Notes: a model not told the origin generated them from the letters alone. A stretch of 64,000 bases of DNA from Eumeta japonica (GCA_005406025.1 BGZK01002065.1:17899-81898), one strand, 5' to 3'. Shown: positions 35,672 through 47,627, counted from the stretch's first letter. Numbers and translations: made by a program.

Positions 35672-37343
35672 TACAAATATTTAATATACATTACCATCTG
35701 CATTTTTTGCGTTATAAAAATATTTTTTTATAAGCTTATATTTCCTTCTATGTCTAAGGGAGAAACTCCCAATTTGGTAACACTAGCTAAATGCGCAATG
35801 TTGCCATTATTGTTTTTTACCATCTACATAAATCTGTAATATTTTTAGAAATAGCAAAAAGAAAACCTTTTTTCTAATGCGTTGACAATCTTCCATTGCT
35901 AATTTTTTTTATCCTTTTGAACTGTTACAATTGTACGGTTTATTACCGACTTAACCGGTATGTATACCAATATACAGCCATTGATAACTATTTTTCAACA
36001 ATTATTTAATGGTATCGATGAAAACTAGTGAGAGATGTGGCAAGAATTAGAATAAGTTATTTTAGTTATTGGTTATTATAATTAATTGATGATTATTGTT
36101 TATTATTGTCAGTGAATTATTTCCATTTTACGCATATATGTTTGATTATGTAAGTTTTGGGTAATTTACGTTTATTATAGTATGCTTCTCTATTGATTTT
36201 GTTACATTCTAGCGCCAACTACATAAACTCTTTCAATTAAGGCGCTCCCGGTAATTGAACTTACATTTTTGAAGATGAAAAAAGAGTCTTTATAAACAAG
36301 TTATAACGCCAATTTTTTTACATTTATTTCTTTAATCCTTTATTTAGATTTCTACTAAAGCAAAAACACGATTTTAGAATATTTTCTCGATCATTTTTTG
36401 TTTTACAAACTACCCTTTCTAACAGACTTAAATCGAAATATCTTTAAACCAATATTAAATATCATCATAGAATTTACTTTGTTAAATAGCTATTAAGTAA
36501 ATCTAGGTTTTGCAAAGCGATTTTTCGATATATGATATATGTCATTCATAATCATTCATTTTAAATATTCTCAATATGCGCTCGGCCTTTCGCATCTGCG
36601 GAGCGCAGTCAGTCAGCCCATGACCATTGTCAACGACGGACTAGTGCTTCTTTGTTCGTGCGATCGTGCGTAAATATTGTATTGAAACTCTTAAAATTGA
36701 TATGGGTAACCACAGTAAAAAAAAATGAAAAGAGGGAACGCTTACATGCCCTAAAAGAACACACAAAAAATGAGAGAAAAAGACGGTGAGTTATGAAGTA
36801 CTAAAGTTATTTATACATTATAAAAAGTTATGTTAAATATTATCTATTGTAAAATTATTAGATGTACACTGAGAAATAATAACTATATGAATTGACGAAT
36901 ATCGATGTACATACATATTTTTTGCCCGCTAGGACTAAATAACCTGTGATGGGATTTTTACCGTGATGAGCTGCGTAATGCCAAACTCCATCAACGAGTC
37001 TAAGCAATTATTACGTGGAAAACACTAACAACGAGCTGCACTATAATTCTTACAATTTACTTTACGTTTTAGTTATGCTTTTATCCATAAATTTGTAACA
37101 ATTGCCTCATAAAATTTCGAAATTTATTATAGAAAAAGCAAAATAAAATGTAAAACATATCGTAATCGGAGCGACTATAGAAATGTTAACAGGTACACAA
37201 AAATCAATGGTGAAATAAAGTATAATTAAAACGTAAAACGTCTGATAGTATACAAAATTTTCATGATTTTCAAAAACCTTTTTTTGTTTAAAAATGAACT
37301 CTATTTGTCATTTGTTATTACTTTTTTTTTGTTTAAATTTTAG

Positions 37344-37451
37344 AGCAGTAAATAATTCTCGTATTGACGATTCTGAGACAGCAGTTACACTTTCAACACC
37401 AGTTAATCAACCCTCGCTAAATACAATAGCTTTCCAGAAAACAAATTTTGA
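37344..37451 (+). pseudogene. Duplicated 108-nt exon, copy 1
   Basis: Acceptor AAATTTTAG and donor GTATGT. Encodes AVNNSRIDDSETAVTLSTPV then NQPSLNTIAFQKTNF. It is the same length and phase as 37657-37764 and clearly homologous to it (TLSTPVNQ against TLLTPVNE). Confidence 0.75.
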
Positions 37452-37656
37452 GTATGTATCAGTAAGCAATAGAAAATTTAATTCTAAAAATAACCTTAAC
37501 CTACTGCAATGTACATTTGAAATTTATAGTGGCCCTGTAAAATAAAAAAAATATATAAAAGTAAAAGAGTTCGTAACAAAAATTATCTTATGCTTATAAA
37601 TGTTCTCTATTTTGCTATTGAATTTATATACCTAAATGTTTTTGTTTTAATTTTAG

Positions 37657-37764
37657 AGCACTAACGGATTGTCACAGTGACAGTTCTAAGACAGCACTTA
37701 CACTCTTAACACCAGTTAATGAATCCTGGGTAGATAAAACTGATGTCCAGCAAACATCAATTGG
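37657..37764 (+). pseudogene. Duplicated 108-nt exon, copy 2
   Basis: Acceptor AATTTTAG and donor GTATGT. Encodes ALTDCHSDSSKTALTLLTPV then NESWVDKTDVQQTSI. Symmetric exon phases let either or both copies be spliced without breaking frame. Confidence 0.75.
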
Positions 37765-38360
37765 GTATGTATTAGTAAGCATGTAAGTAGGTCATCAATT
37801 AAAAATATAATTCCGGAATTCTAGGTTGTAATAAAATGTATGATTAATACAGAAAAGCAAAAGAAGTATGTAGCAAATCGTAGCAAAGGCAATTCAATAG
37901 TCACTGCGCCCCTCCTAGGATAACGGCTTGATGAGAAATAGATAGGTTTTGAATTGAAAAATTCCAATCCTGGAATCTTTAATTTACATATTTTATAAAT
38001 AACAATTTATTTTTTTTATGTATGTGACAACCATACTTACCTACTGCAATGTTGATTTAAAATTCGTAACAACCCTGTAAAATAAATCAATCTTAATTAC
38101 AAATAGATTTGAATTGCGAACTTCATGACAATCTAGTCCCTTGTTTATTAAAAACAATCTTAATTAGTATTATAAATTGCAAATTTTGACATCTTTATCA
38201 ATGATTGGAAATTTTAAACCGATTTGGACTATGGATTCAACCCGCTCCACTTCCATCAGTAATACATAAGCTAAACTACTATTTTCAATTAGACACCGTC
38301 GAAACCTAACTCAGTCGAAACCTAATGTCGATTTAATAGTTTGATTTTAATATGTTTCAG

Positions 38361-39802
38361 AAAAACCGCTGAAGTTTTACCTTATTCTGTTGAAACCGAA
38401 TGTCAAGAAAATATATTCATACCAATACAGGGTCGAAGACTTGTAGATATTGTATACTTTACTCAGCAGCTTCAAAAAATATCTAGTCATAATTCATTAT
38501 TCAATTGCAGTTTAAGAAACATGTCACTTATTGGGGAGAAAAGAATTGGTTTGATTAGCAAATTTAAATATAAATGTAACATGTGTAATAAAGACTTTAT
38601 TATCAAAAGTGAAGATCCAACAAGTAAAAACAACATTGATGCGAATTTGGCTGCGGTTACAGGAATCACTTCTGCAGGTATAGGCTGGTCGCAATTTCAG
38701 GAAATAACAGCATGTATGGATGTACCTGTATTTACAGAAAAAACATATGGCAAAATTCAAGATCTTGTATATGAAAAAATGGGAAGAAACAGCTATTGAA
38801 TCTACTGAAAAGGCTGCTAAACGCGAGCGGGATGCAGCGATAGCAGAAGGGAGAATTAGCAAAGAGGGTATACCTATCATTGATGTATATGCCGATGCCT
38901 GTTGGTCGTCACGGTCTTACGGCAATAACTATAGAGCATTGTCCGGCGCCGCAGCAATTGTGGGTCGCAGATTTGGTGAGGTGTTATTTATAGGAATTAA
39001 GAACAAATATTGCCTCGTATGTGCTCGGGCAGAGAAGAAGCAAGTTTTGGCACCAGAACACGCTTGTTACAAAAATTATACGGGTTCATCTAGTGGTATG
39101 GAGGCTGAAATAATTTGTCAAGGATTTGAAACATCTGTGCAAATGTACAATCTTATCTTCGGAAGGTTGATTGCAGATGGCGATTCCGCTACATACGCAA
39201 AAATATTAGCACGTAATCCTTACTTAAATCATACAGTCATAAAGATAGAATGCAGGAACCATGTCTTGCGTAATATGTGTAATAAAATGAGAGCTATAAC
39301 CAAAGAAACGAAATATCCATTAGCGTATAGAAAAACTTTAACAGAAGTAAAGATTATGAGTATCCGTAAAGTTGTGATTGCCTCAATAAAAAAGTACAAA
39401 TTAGAAAATGACAAAACAAACACAAAATTTAGGAAGGAAATACAAAACTCGATTTATCATGCTTTCGGTAATCACCAAAATTGTAAGGATTATTACTGTT
39501 CCAAAGAAAAAGTGGCACAGAACAATATGGAAATAGAGAACACTATGTTCTGGTTTAGGCTAAAGGCAATTATTGGATCAGTTCTTTCTAAATCAGAAAG
39601 TTTGCTTGAGGACGTAGATACTAATGTAGTAGAGCGCTTTAACAGTGTGGTAGCAAAGATTGTTGGAGGAAAAAGAATCAATTTCTCACTCCGCCGAGGC
39701 TACCGCGCACGTTGTTCTGCTGCAGTGTTATCATTCAATAATCCTCATCCAAGACATACGCTTCACAAGAAAATCTTAGGACAAAGTCCAAAAGCATATT
39801 AA
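38361..39802 (+). pseudogene. Mutator-like (Kolobok-like) transposase region
   Basis: Two overlapping frames (38341-38799 and 38720-39802) are one protein split by a one-base shift near 38775. Features in order: FIPIQGRRLVDIVYF; a Cys pair KYKCNMCNKDF; GITSAGIGWSQFQEI; then IIDVYADACWSSRSYGNNY with the likely first catalytic Asp; YCLVCARAEKK and HACYKN (Cys/His cluster); LIADGDSATYAKIL with the likely second Asp; and DTNVVERFNSVVAKIVGGKR with the likely Glu. This is the arthropod family of Mutator-like transposase domain proteins. It would cut and join the element ends in the nucleus. The final frame ends at 39802 (SPKAY then TAA). Confidence 0.85.
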
Positions 39803-39908
39803 AAAATTGAAATACAACGATTAAAAAAAGGGAAAAAATAAAACTAAGCCTCATAAGAAAAACAGAACATTAAGAAAAGAGGGTATAGTTCAACATGATT
39901 ATGGTGCA

Positions 39909-40725
39909 ATGAGTACTACACCTGATATGACAAAAAATGAATTAAATATAGCAAAGGAATTGTTTCTTCTAAATTTAAAGCAGTTAACTTCAGACAAGGA
40001 GAAAATACAACAATCTACATCAAATCAGAGGAACAGCAACGATTGGATAGAACTAAGGAAGAACATGATCACAGCATCAAATTTTGGGACAGTGGTAAAA
40101 AGAAGAGAGACTAGCAGCAAAGCTAAGTTAGTGCAAAATATTTTATATAAATCTAATCTGAGAAATATAGCTGCAATTGCCCATGGCGTGGAAAATGAAG
40201 AACTAGCCTTGCAGCAACTTGCAATGCAAGAAAAAGTGACAATTGAACCCTGCGGGTTGTTTGTGGATAACGAATACCTTTTTGTTGGCGCCACGCCTGA
40301 TGGTCTAATAAACCAAGACACAATAGTGGAAGTTAAGTGTCCCATAGTGGCTTTCAAAAAGGTTTAGAAAATGCTATAAAAGAAAACAAGATACAGATAT
40401 GGAGATATGACAAAAAGGGAACTTGATTATAAACAAAACAGCAACTGGTACCACCAGATTCAAGGACAACTCCACGTGACGCGTAGAAAAGGTGCTTGTT
40501 TGCTGTGTGGAGTGGTGAAAACAAACCACTTAAACCACAATAATAGAAAAAGATGATCGTTTTGGGAGGAAAAGATGAAAGATAAAATATTGTCATTTTA
40601 TACGGACTGGCTATTGCCAGAAATAGTTGATTCTCGTCGAGCTCGGGGAATGCCGTTGAGAGAAAATGAATGTCAATTAGTAAAACTACTGATACTTCAT
40701 CTGACGATAATAAAGAAAATGAAGC
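39909..40725 (+). pseudogene. YqaJ-family (lambda-exonuclease-like) nuclease region
   Basis: Frame 39909-40367 reads SNDWIELRKNMITASNFGTV, IAHGVENEELALQQL, then LFVGATPDGLINQDTIVEVK and CP. The GATPDGL...EVKCP block is the active-site core of YqaJ nucleases (Asp, Glu-x-Lys of the PD-(D/E)XK fold). After a frameshift it continues with NWYHQIQGQLHVTRRKGACL (near 40441-40500) and KDKILSFYTDWLLPEIVDSR (near 40576-40640), the normal C-terminal part. It is the same transcript direction as the transposase, 106 bp downstream, with no promoter between. What the nuclease does for the element is unknown; trimming or recombination of ends is possible. Confidence 0.82.
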
Positions 40726-40860
40726 ATGTCGTAAGACACAACTAACTTCTGAGTCAACAATTCTTTCGTCCACAACTGTCGACAATAAAGGAAATGATTC
40801 TTGTTGCAGAAGAAAATTAGCTTTGAAGAAATGTAACGAATAAAATACATTTTAATGTAC

Positions 40861-41882
40861 TCAGGAACTGCCTTCGACTTATATAGGCTAGCGATAAGTG
40901 GTGGTGGAAAATGAGTTCCTACAAATGATGGTCAAAGTATGGTTTACAATTAAGTGACCAATTTATGGAGGACATTCATAAAATAAATTTTGGCGGCTGT
41001 GATTTCGTTATAGCCTCACTTTTTATTTAAATGATTTCGCGGTTAAATATAAACAGACATAGTTGAAGTGATCAGGATTCCGAGAATTTGTTTTAATTCG
41101 TCTATATCTGCAATCGACAATTAAAATGTAATAAAAGAATTGAATTATTTGTTTCTTTTTTACCTTTGTAAGGTGCTAAATACATTGACATTTTCCAGTA
41201 ATATTAAATTTAGGACATTTTGATGACTTAGTTGAAACTATATTCGTATTTACTTCGACCGAAAAAAATAACCTGCTTTTAGTATGTGTATTGAATTTGT
41301 AATAAAATTAATATTTTATGAAAAATGTAGCCTTTTCATGATTTTGTTTCATTTTGATTCCAAAATTAATAATAATAAAAGAATTTGGACTATTTTCTTG
41401 TAAAATGTATGTGTTGGATGAGGATTATAGAGAAAAAGATCTTAGTGGTCAGACGGATAGACAATAAAGTAATTTTATAAGGGCTGTTTTTTTTTACAAG
41501 ACCCATAAATGTGAAAAAAGAGAGACAACAAATTTGCTTACGGAGCCCCAAAATACTTAATAAAATAAAATAGTATATTATTTAATTAGTATTAAAATAG
41601 TATAAAATAACTAATAGAAAGAATGGGCATCATTCGGTCTAATGATCTAATATATTTTTATATAACCCTTATATTATTTTTTTCATATTTTTTAATTCAC
41701 TAATTTTTTTTAGTAATAGAAGTTGACTCGTTAGGATTTGGCATTACGCAGCCCGCGTTAGGATACCGATTCGGAATTGACGACGCGCCGAACGTGCGGC
41801 CGCGCCGGCTGCGAGGGGAGCGCCCCGCCATCCAACCTTTAACTACGCCCACAAAACTTTAAATTTGTGAACTAGGAGCGCC
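40861..41882. other. 3' part of the TTAA element
   Basis: No frame. Holds the inner inverted repeat (41737-41752) and a GC-rich patch (41760-41830, GCGGCCGCGCCGGCTGCGAG) next to the right end. Confidence 0.5.
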
Positions 41883-43005
41883 TTAAGTACTTCATTAAAA
41901 CATTTACCTCAGAAGTAGGAACTGCGCGTAGCTGAAATTCTTCTTTTTATCGTGTCCTTTGTCAATATACTCATTACAGAAAATAAAGTAAATAAAAGTT
42001 TTTTTGGTATTAATATAGATGTTATTAATAATAATATGCTAATTTATTTGATTGTTTTCCTTTTTATCGTATAGTGCATGCACAAGTTTATCGGTGCATT
42101 CAAAAAGGAACTAGTATAAACTCAGTTCTCAGTTCTGTGAGAATAAATAAATTATGTAAACAAAGAAACACCAGAGCCAGACGTTTCTTCCCGAAATACA
42201 CTGAATTTATTAAATAAAATAAATTAACGTTCATAATGAATTTACATTATGTCATGCTTTCAGTGGCGTAACTAAAGGCCCCGGGGCAAAACATAAACTA
42301 GGACCCCAACTAAACTATTCAAAATCGTTTGTTGCTTGTTCGTCGAGTTCAGAATTCGGCGTACTCCAGATTTGTCGTAATACAGTCGACTGAATAATAA
42401 AATTAAAAACCAAATACAAATTGTAACTTACTTTAATGAACAAATTAAAACTATTTTATGAAAATAAAAAAAATATCTACCTGTTACTGTTCAAAAAATA
42501 CAGTCCTGTGATAGACACACAGACAGCGGAGGCACGTTAATAGGATCCCGTTGAGCACCCTTTGGGTATGGAATCCTAATTATGTAGAGATTTTGAAACC
42601 AATAACACTACTTTCTTGACCAACTATACGTTTTACGACGAATCTGGAGTACGACGAGTTCGGAACACGACGAATACAGAACAAAACTACGAGTATATCA
42701 ATACAAGTCAAAACATAAATATGTAGTTACATTTAAGTACTTTAAAGTTGCAAAGCTACTTCATCATCAGTTCTTTATTGTGCATAGCAGGGCACGTCCA
42801 GGTTCTAGACGCAGAGTTTAGGCATGAATAACTGGATAAATTAATTAAAATTGGTACTGGTATTAAGGAATAAAACTAAGTACCTAAATCAAAAAGTTTC
42901 TATTTTGCTTTAATGTACATAAAAAATCAAAAACAATTTATTTAGCGATGTCATGTACAAAGGTAAACTTATCTCTATAAAGCATCTCGTCTAGTTATTA
43001 TTTTG

Positions 43006-43268
43006 ACGGGCTCTGTAGATCAATGGCTTACATGCTAGGCTGCTGATCTCGGGATCAGAGGTTCGATTCCCACGGAAGACAAACAATTGTGTGATGAACT
43101 TAGGTGTTTGTCTTCGGTCTGGGTGTTTGGTACGTATTATAAGTATGTGTTTACAAAAAAAGTATTTAAGTATTCTATTAGTTGTATAATACCTATAGTA
43201 CAAGCTCTGTTTAATTTTGGACTAGATGGCGCTGTGTGCAATAGCAATTGTGTCTGAATATTATATGA
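43006..43268 (+). mobile_element. tRNA-derived SINE
   Basis: The RNA polymerase III B box GGTTCGATTCC is at 43060-43070, and an A-box-like TGGCTTACATGCTAGG is at about 43025-43040. The body contains GTCTGGGTGTTTGGTACGTA and TTTTGGACTAGATGGCGCTG, phrases typical of a common lepidopteran SINE. It is nested in the hAT element, so it arrived after that element. Confidence 0.82.
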
Positions 43269-43325
43269 AAGTTGCAAGTTTAATTTATTTATAATCGTTT
43301 CCTAGCTTTAGTTTTCGCAAATGTA

Positions 43326-45067
43326 TTAATAACTTCGTTTAAATTTAAACTTGATGTGGCTTTGTTTTCGGTTGCTATTCGTGATAAATGTCGGAGTCGA
43401 GTTTTTTATAATTTTTAATTTGCTAAATGATCTTTTAGCTTCTGCAGAAGTAATAGGAATAGTATGGAACTGTAACATTGCTATAAATACTTTTGTTAGG
43501 TCACATTCCAACACTTCATATTTGTTCTTTATTTCTTTACAGAATTGGTGAACAATTCATGTTTTTGCTTCAGTTAAAAGCAGGTGGTAAATATAAAGAA
43601 ATTGCAGGGAAAAGTTAGGATCTATTATATCAGAATATTAACGTTGGAATTAGTCACATTTTTGTAATAAAGTTGTTTCATCTACATCCAATAAAAATGT
43701 TGGTGTTAAAAAATTGAAATTATTATTGAAAATAGTAACTTTAAATATTTCTTCCCTGTTTCGCAATGGGTGATCTGAAGGTAATTAATCAAAATGTTTT
43801 TTTTTATTTCCTTTTGCCTTTTTTTTTTTGAAATGGGGATCTGTGTCATATTTTGTGGCAGTTTCACTGGCTTTGCATTTAAATGATTCGAATTAATTTC
43901 TATTTTGCATTTTTGAATTTGTATCTTGTAAAGCTCTACTTGCTTCATCAAAATCAATGTTACTTTTTTGCAAAATTTTAGATGCATAATTGTTATATAG
44001 TGTAGATAAGTTAATATAAATAGTGGTTTAGTCACAACTCTAGTATGTACAAACCTGATAACTAGTTGCCAAGCCATAAATTCCAAATAAAAAATCAAGA
44101 TAACGTAAAAAGTGACAGTTTATTGTTTACAAAATTTACTTATATTACTGAGTTCTAGTAAATATACATATAAACTCGCGAGAAATATAACATAACTCTC
44201 CTCCTGAATCAGTCATGTAAAAATTTAGAAATAAAAATAACACCTTTAGTTATATCCAAAATTTGCCGCAGTATGTGATCATATCGGACGACAAGCTCTA
44301 CAACGGACAGAAAATTTCGATTTGTACCCCTCCTGATTTAAGTTTTATAAATGCCCTGTTAAAGCCAAAGTATTCTTTGTTAGGGTAAGTATGACATCGA
44401 ATAATCTTTGAAGAACCGTTTTCCAAAATGACACTTCTTTACGAATTTCATTTTCTAGTTCCTTGTCGAAAGTTGAATCACTTTTTTTCCAAAATTCATA
44501 CACGACATATGCTTCCGTATGACTACTCGAGAAACTGTGTTCTTTTATTTGTTCTAATAAATGTTTCTAGTCCCGAATGCCCTTACACCATACATTATTA
44601 TCCCTTTGCGAAGCGAATGGCCAGAAGGGTTGACAATAAACATCTAGTATTTTAGAATAACACAATCAAAAACGATGAACTGGTCCATACTTAGAAGTTG
44701 AAAAGTAGTACGATTTTGAAAAACCCCTGTTGTCTTGGTGGTCATACAAATTTTCAAAAACTGACGAGATCGTTGGTTTTTCCGCTATTACCTGTACCAC
44801 GCAGACGTTGTCGTCGTTCATATGGTCAGCGACATCCTCCCTGATGTCGGTATCTTTAACTGCAATAATTGTCAGATCTTCTTCAGTAGGCTTCTCAGCT
44901 TGCACTACAGTAAACACAATCACATTGTCCAAAATATTTGGGCTAAAACTGCTTGTAGACGGCTGACTAAGAAATTTGTCAATTTTAGGGAATTTTTGTC
45001 TAGTATCTTTTCTTTCCTGACGTTGTCTGCGCTTAAACGCACCGCTATGTTTCTTCTTTGTATCCAT
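43326..45067 (-). pseudogene. hAT transposase (TTF/ZMYM1-like), broken
   Basis: The N-terminal frame starts at 45067 (MDTKKKHSGAFKRRQRQERK, then FPKIDKFL) and breaks at 44666. The next region in shifted frames reads PFASQRDNNVWCKGIRD, HTEAYVVYEFWKKSDSTFDK and ELENEIRKEVSFWKTVLQRL (44640-44420), the TTF-type zinc finger region of this hAT lineage. The C-terminal frame 43514-43326 reads LQFHTIPITSAEAKRSFSKL then KIIKNS, the hAT dimerisation motif (SAEAERSFSKLK). Much of the catalytic middle is lost or unreadable. It would act in the nucleus on the CAGTGGCG ends. Confidence 0.85.
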
Positions 45068-45734
45068 TATTTAAGCTATCTTATTTTTGCATATTTACTA
45101 CGTCATAATCAACAAGAAACGTAATTGATATATAACGTCACGTCGTTGGGGATTCCCCGGCTCACTCACCGATAAACATTTTATAACGTACGACAGAAGG
45201 CCCTAGCAAACCTATACTATAATGCTCCTACTACACATAAGTATGCTGCGCCGTCCACAGGCTCGCCGGCTAGCGGCGCCGTCTAGACGCGCGCGCTTGC
45301 AAATTCACTAGTAGCGTTTTATAGTCACGCTGTTGAAGTGCGCCGCGTTTCTCATAGGTCCGCATTTATAGTTTGTATGTCAGAGTCCCGATTCTACCCC
45401 GGCTTGCCCTACGGTAGCTACGCCACTGCATGCTTTATACATTTATACTACTTCTAAGGGGGCTATAATTTACTGGTATAAGCGGAAGGTAAAAGATAAA
45501 TTAATGTATAAAAAAATTAAAGGAATTGCAATGAAACAGTACTAACAAATATTAATGATAAGTTTCAAAAACAAATAAATCGTTTATAACAAAATTCATT
45601 GAAATCAACAAACTTTAAGCGCATTTTCATGGGATTTAAATTGAGCTGTTAACAAAATGTCGACAACGTGAAGTATTGTATAAATATGGTGACATAGTTT
45701 CCTACTAACAAACGAATATTCTTAAAAAAAATGT

Positions 45735-45806
45735 CACAATGACGTATTTCAAGTGTAATTTTATTACCTGCCTACGAAATAAAGTTATTATTGATTTGAT
45801 TTGATT
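45735..45806 (+). mobile_element. LINE 3' tail fragment with TTGAT microsatellite
   Basis: TATTTCAAGTGTAATTTTAT with CCTACGAAATAAAGTTATTA and then TTGATTTGATTTGATT. The same 3'-UTR phrase occurs inverted at 61140-61180 (CATTTCAAGTGTAATTT...CACGAAATAGAAT), downstream of a readable LINE RT end. The ends look like a truncated reverse-transcribed copy. Confidence 0.6.
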
Positions 45807-47627
45807 AAACGAGATAACTGTAGATCGGTGAAGGTGTGAAATAACATACTCGTCAACGGTAACGACTCGTATATTAACGTCGATTTACACACATTTATAT
45901 GACATTAGTCTAACAAGTATTTATGTACAACTTCCGGTTACAAATCCACGCACGCAGTTTCATATCGAGACAGGAGACCGGCGCCCTATACAGGCACGGA
46001 TTGTACATCTATTCCAACTCTATTTTGTACGCAATATATATTTATATGTACAATAAATAAATAATATCACACGACATGGAGTTTTCTTAAGTTATTTTAT
46101 ATACATCAATAAGTACATTATACATAAATTTGTGTGACCATCAGCTATCTTTGTGCATTCTTGAATTCTCATTTTTTTTTACAATAATAATTTTTATTTT
46201 ATAGTTCTTATGCGTAAGTTCTATATTCCTCTAACAAGTTTCGAAGTGTAATTCAATTTTTAGAAAACAAACCACAATCCATATCTTTCAGATGGTATTG
46301 TATAATAAAGGTTTATAAAAATCCTAAGCAATGCAACGTTCACATATCAATAATTAATCATTTATTTGTGTTTTACAAATATAACAGACACATCTAGACA
46401 TATGCGCTCATACACATACTTAAATAATAAATCTATATTAATGCCTCTGAAAAGACATTTGGCAGATGTAACATTTTTATTATCTTCCAGTTGGAAAAAT
46501 TGAAAAAGTATATTTGCAGAGACGTTTGCATAAAACGTGTACTCTATTTAATTAAAAGAAAACTTTAAGTAAAAACACAGATAGTTTACGTTTTAATAAT
46601 CGTGCTGGTGGCATAATCCATTATGATGATGAAGGGTGTGACCAATTACCAGTTAATAAAGGAGAACGCACTACCTTCGTTAATAAATTAAAACAGATCA
46701 ATTTTCTAATCTGAAATTGTACGTATATGATAATTTCTAAAATCGCCAACAGTCGGCAACAACTTAGATACTAAAATATCGGGAAGCGAATTTGGAAAGC
46801 GTTTGATACATTACTGCATCTGATAATTCTAGGTTCCAGATCTGATAGTTCAAAAACGATTTTTCAAGTTTTTCGAGTATACCTTGTGACGTTTAGATGA
46901 TAGTATTACTGGATATTAGCTGAAAAAATAAAATAGTGGTGTGAACGCGATTAGTTCCCAGCATAATAACGGTGTCATATTTTTGGGGGAAATTTACTTT
47001 GGTCGTCTGGGACGAATTGCGTCCATCGTGTGATTGGTTGTCTCTTGTCTGTTGTGCTGTAAGTTTATAAGTAAACGTGCCGGTTGGTTAGAGGAAGTCG
47101 AGTCGACGAGTCCCGAGTCGCAGAAGAAGAAAGAAAAGGTGGAAGAAGGAAAGGAAAACATCAGTAAGTAGGCAGTGGCACACCCCTCACATCGCTGCAT
47201 ATCATACTCGATTGCATGATTTTGGATTCATTTATAAATGCAATAGACTTTTCATACGGAAAATTTAGAATGATATAGAGAACCAATAAAATGCGGTCAC
47301 AAAAAGCGTGGAAGGTACTCAGAGGAAATTCTAAATGTACAGATGTACGGATCCTTGACCTTAGCCATGTTGGTTATTATGACATGAATACTTTTGTATA
47401 AGCTTTAAAAGACTATGTTCTCATCTTCTGCTCATCGTGCTGGATAAGAAGATTATCACAACATAAATTGTTTTCTTCTATTACTTCATGACGCCCTGCT
47501 ATCCTGCTCCCCCTCATTGCTATCGTCGTTCATCCGAAGACTACACGCAGGCCACCGTTGCGTGGAAGCGCGGTGGGTGCGTATGCGTGACGCAGAGGTT
47601 GGGCGGCGCGGGCGCGGGGGCGCGTCG
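45807..47627. other. Region downstream of the octopamine receptor
   Basis: Presumably holds the 3' untranslated region of the receptor gene (minus strand) from 47627 leftward. A purine-rich patch at 47120-47162 (GAAGAAGAAAGAAAAGG) has no clear role. No other gene is seen. Confidence 0.45.

Larger units (their letters stand above)
36702..40860 (+). pseudogene. Transposase-YqaJ gene of the TTAA element (exons 1-4, broken)
   Basis: Exon 1 starts at ATG 36702 (MGNHSKK, then a run of nine A) and ends at donor GTGAGT (36786). Exons 2 (37344-37451) and 3 (37657-37764) are each 108 nt. Exon 4 starts after TATGTTTCAG at about 38361. Exon 4 carries the transposase region (to 39802) and then the YqaJ region (39909 to about 40725) with a stop (39800-39802) and frameshifts between. 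One base too many in the A-run of exon 1 explains its early stop and restores phase with exon 2. I infer that one long protein was originally encoded. Confidence 0.75.
36237..41886 (+). mobile_element. TTAA-bounded DNA transposon with Mutator-like transposase and YqaJ nuclease
   Basis: The unit 36241-41882 starts GGCGCTCC(C)GGT and ends with the inverse complement GGCGCTCC(T)AGT. It is flanked by TTAA on both sides (36237-36240 and 41883-41886). A second inverted pair lies inside (GCTGCGTAATGCCAAA at 36970-36985 and its complement at 41737-41752). Between them a plus-strand gene encodes a transposase-like region and then a YqaJ-family nuclease region. TTAA targets are known for Kolobok and piggyBac elements; the protein is not piggyBac-like, so Kolobok or a relative is the likelier home. 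Frameshifts and stops make this copy inactive. Confidence 0.75.
42253..45436 (-). mobile_element. hAT-family DNA transposon, 3.17 kb, with 8-bp target duplication
   Basis: The element 42261-45428 begins CAGTGGCGTAACTA and ends with the inverse complement CAGTGGCGTAGCTA. The direct repeat CATGCTTT lies immediately outside both ends (42253-42260 and 45429-45436), exactly 8 bp as expected for hAT. Minus-strand frames inside match hAT transposase N- and C-terminal regions. A tRNA-derived SINE is inserted at about 43006-43268. The same ends flank the 213-bp MITE at 18387, for which this family is a plausible source. Confidence 0.9.

Noticed and set aside
35534..35839. 101-aa open frame with Tyr-Ile run
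   Set aside because: Product of a (TA)n microsatellite.
41737..41757. Right-hand end of the transposase element at the inner inverted repeat
   Set aside because: The matching left copy lies inside intron 1 of the transposase gene, so the GGCGCTCC/TTAA borders fit better.
43016..43090. Possible tRNA gene
   Set aside because: A and B boxes are present but no cloverleaf closes, and the body and 3' part are those of a SINE.
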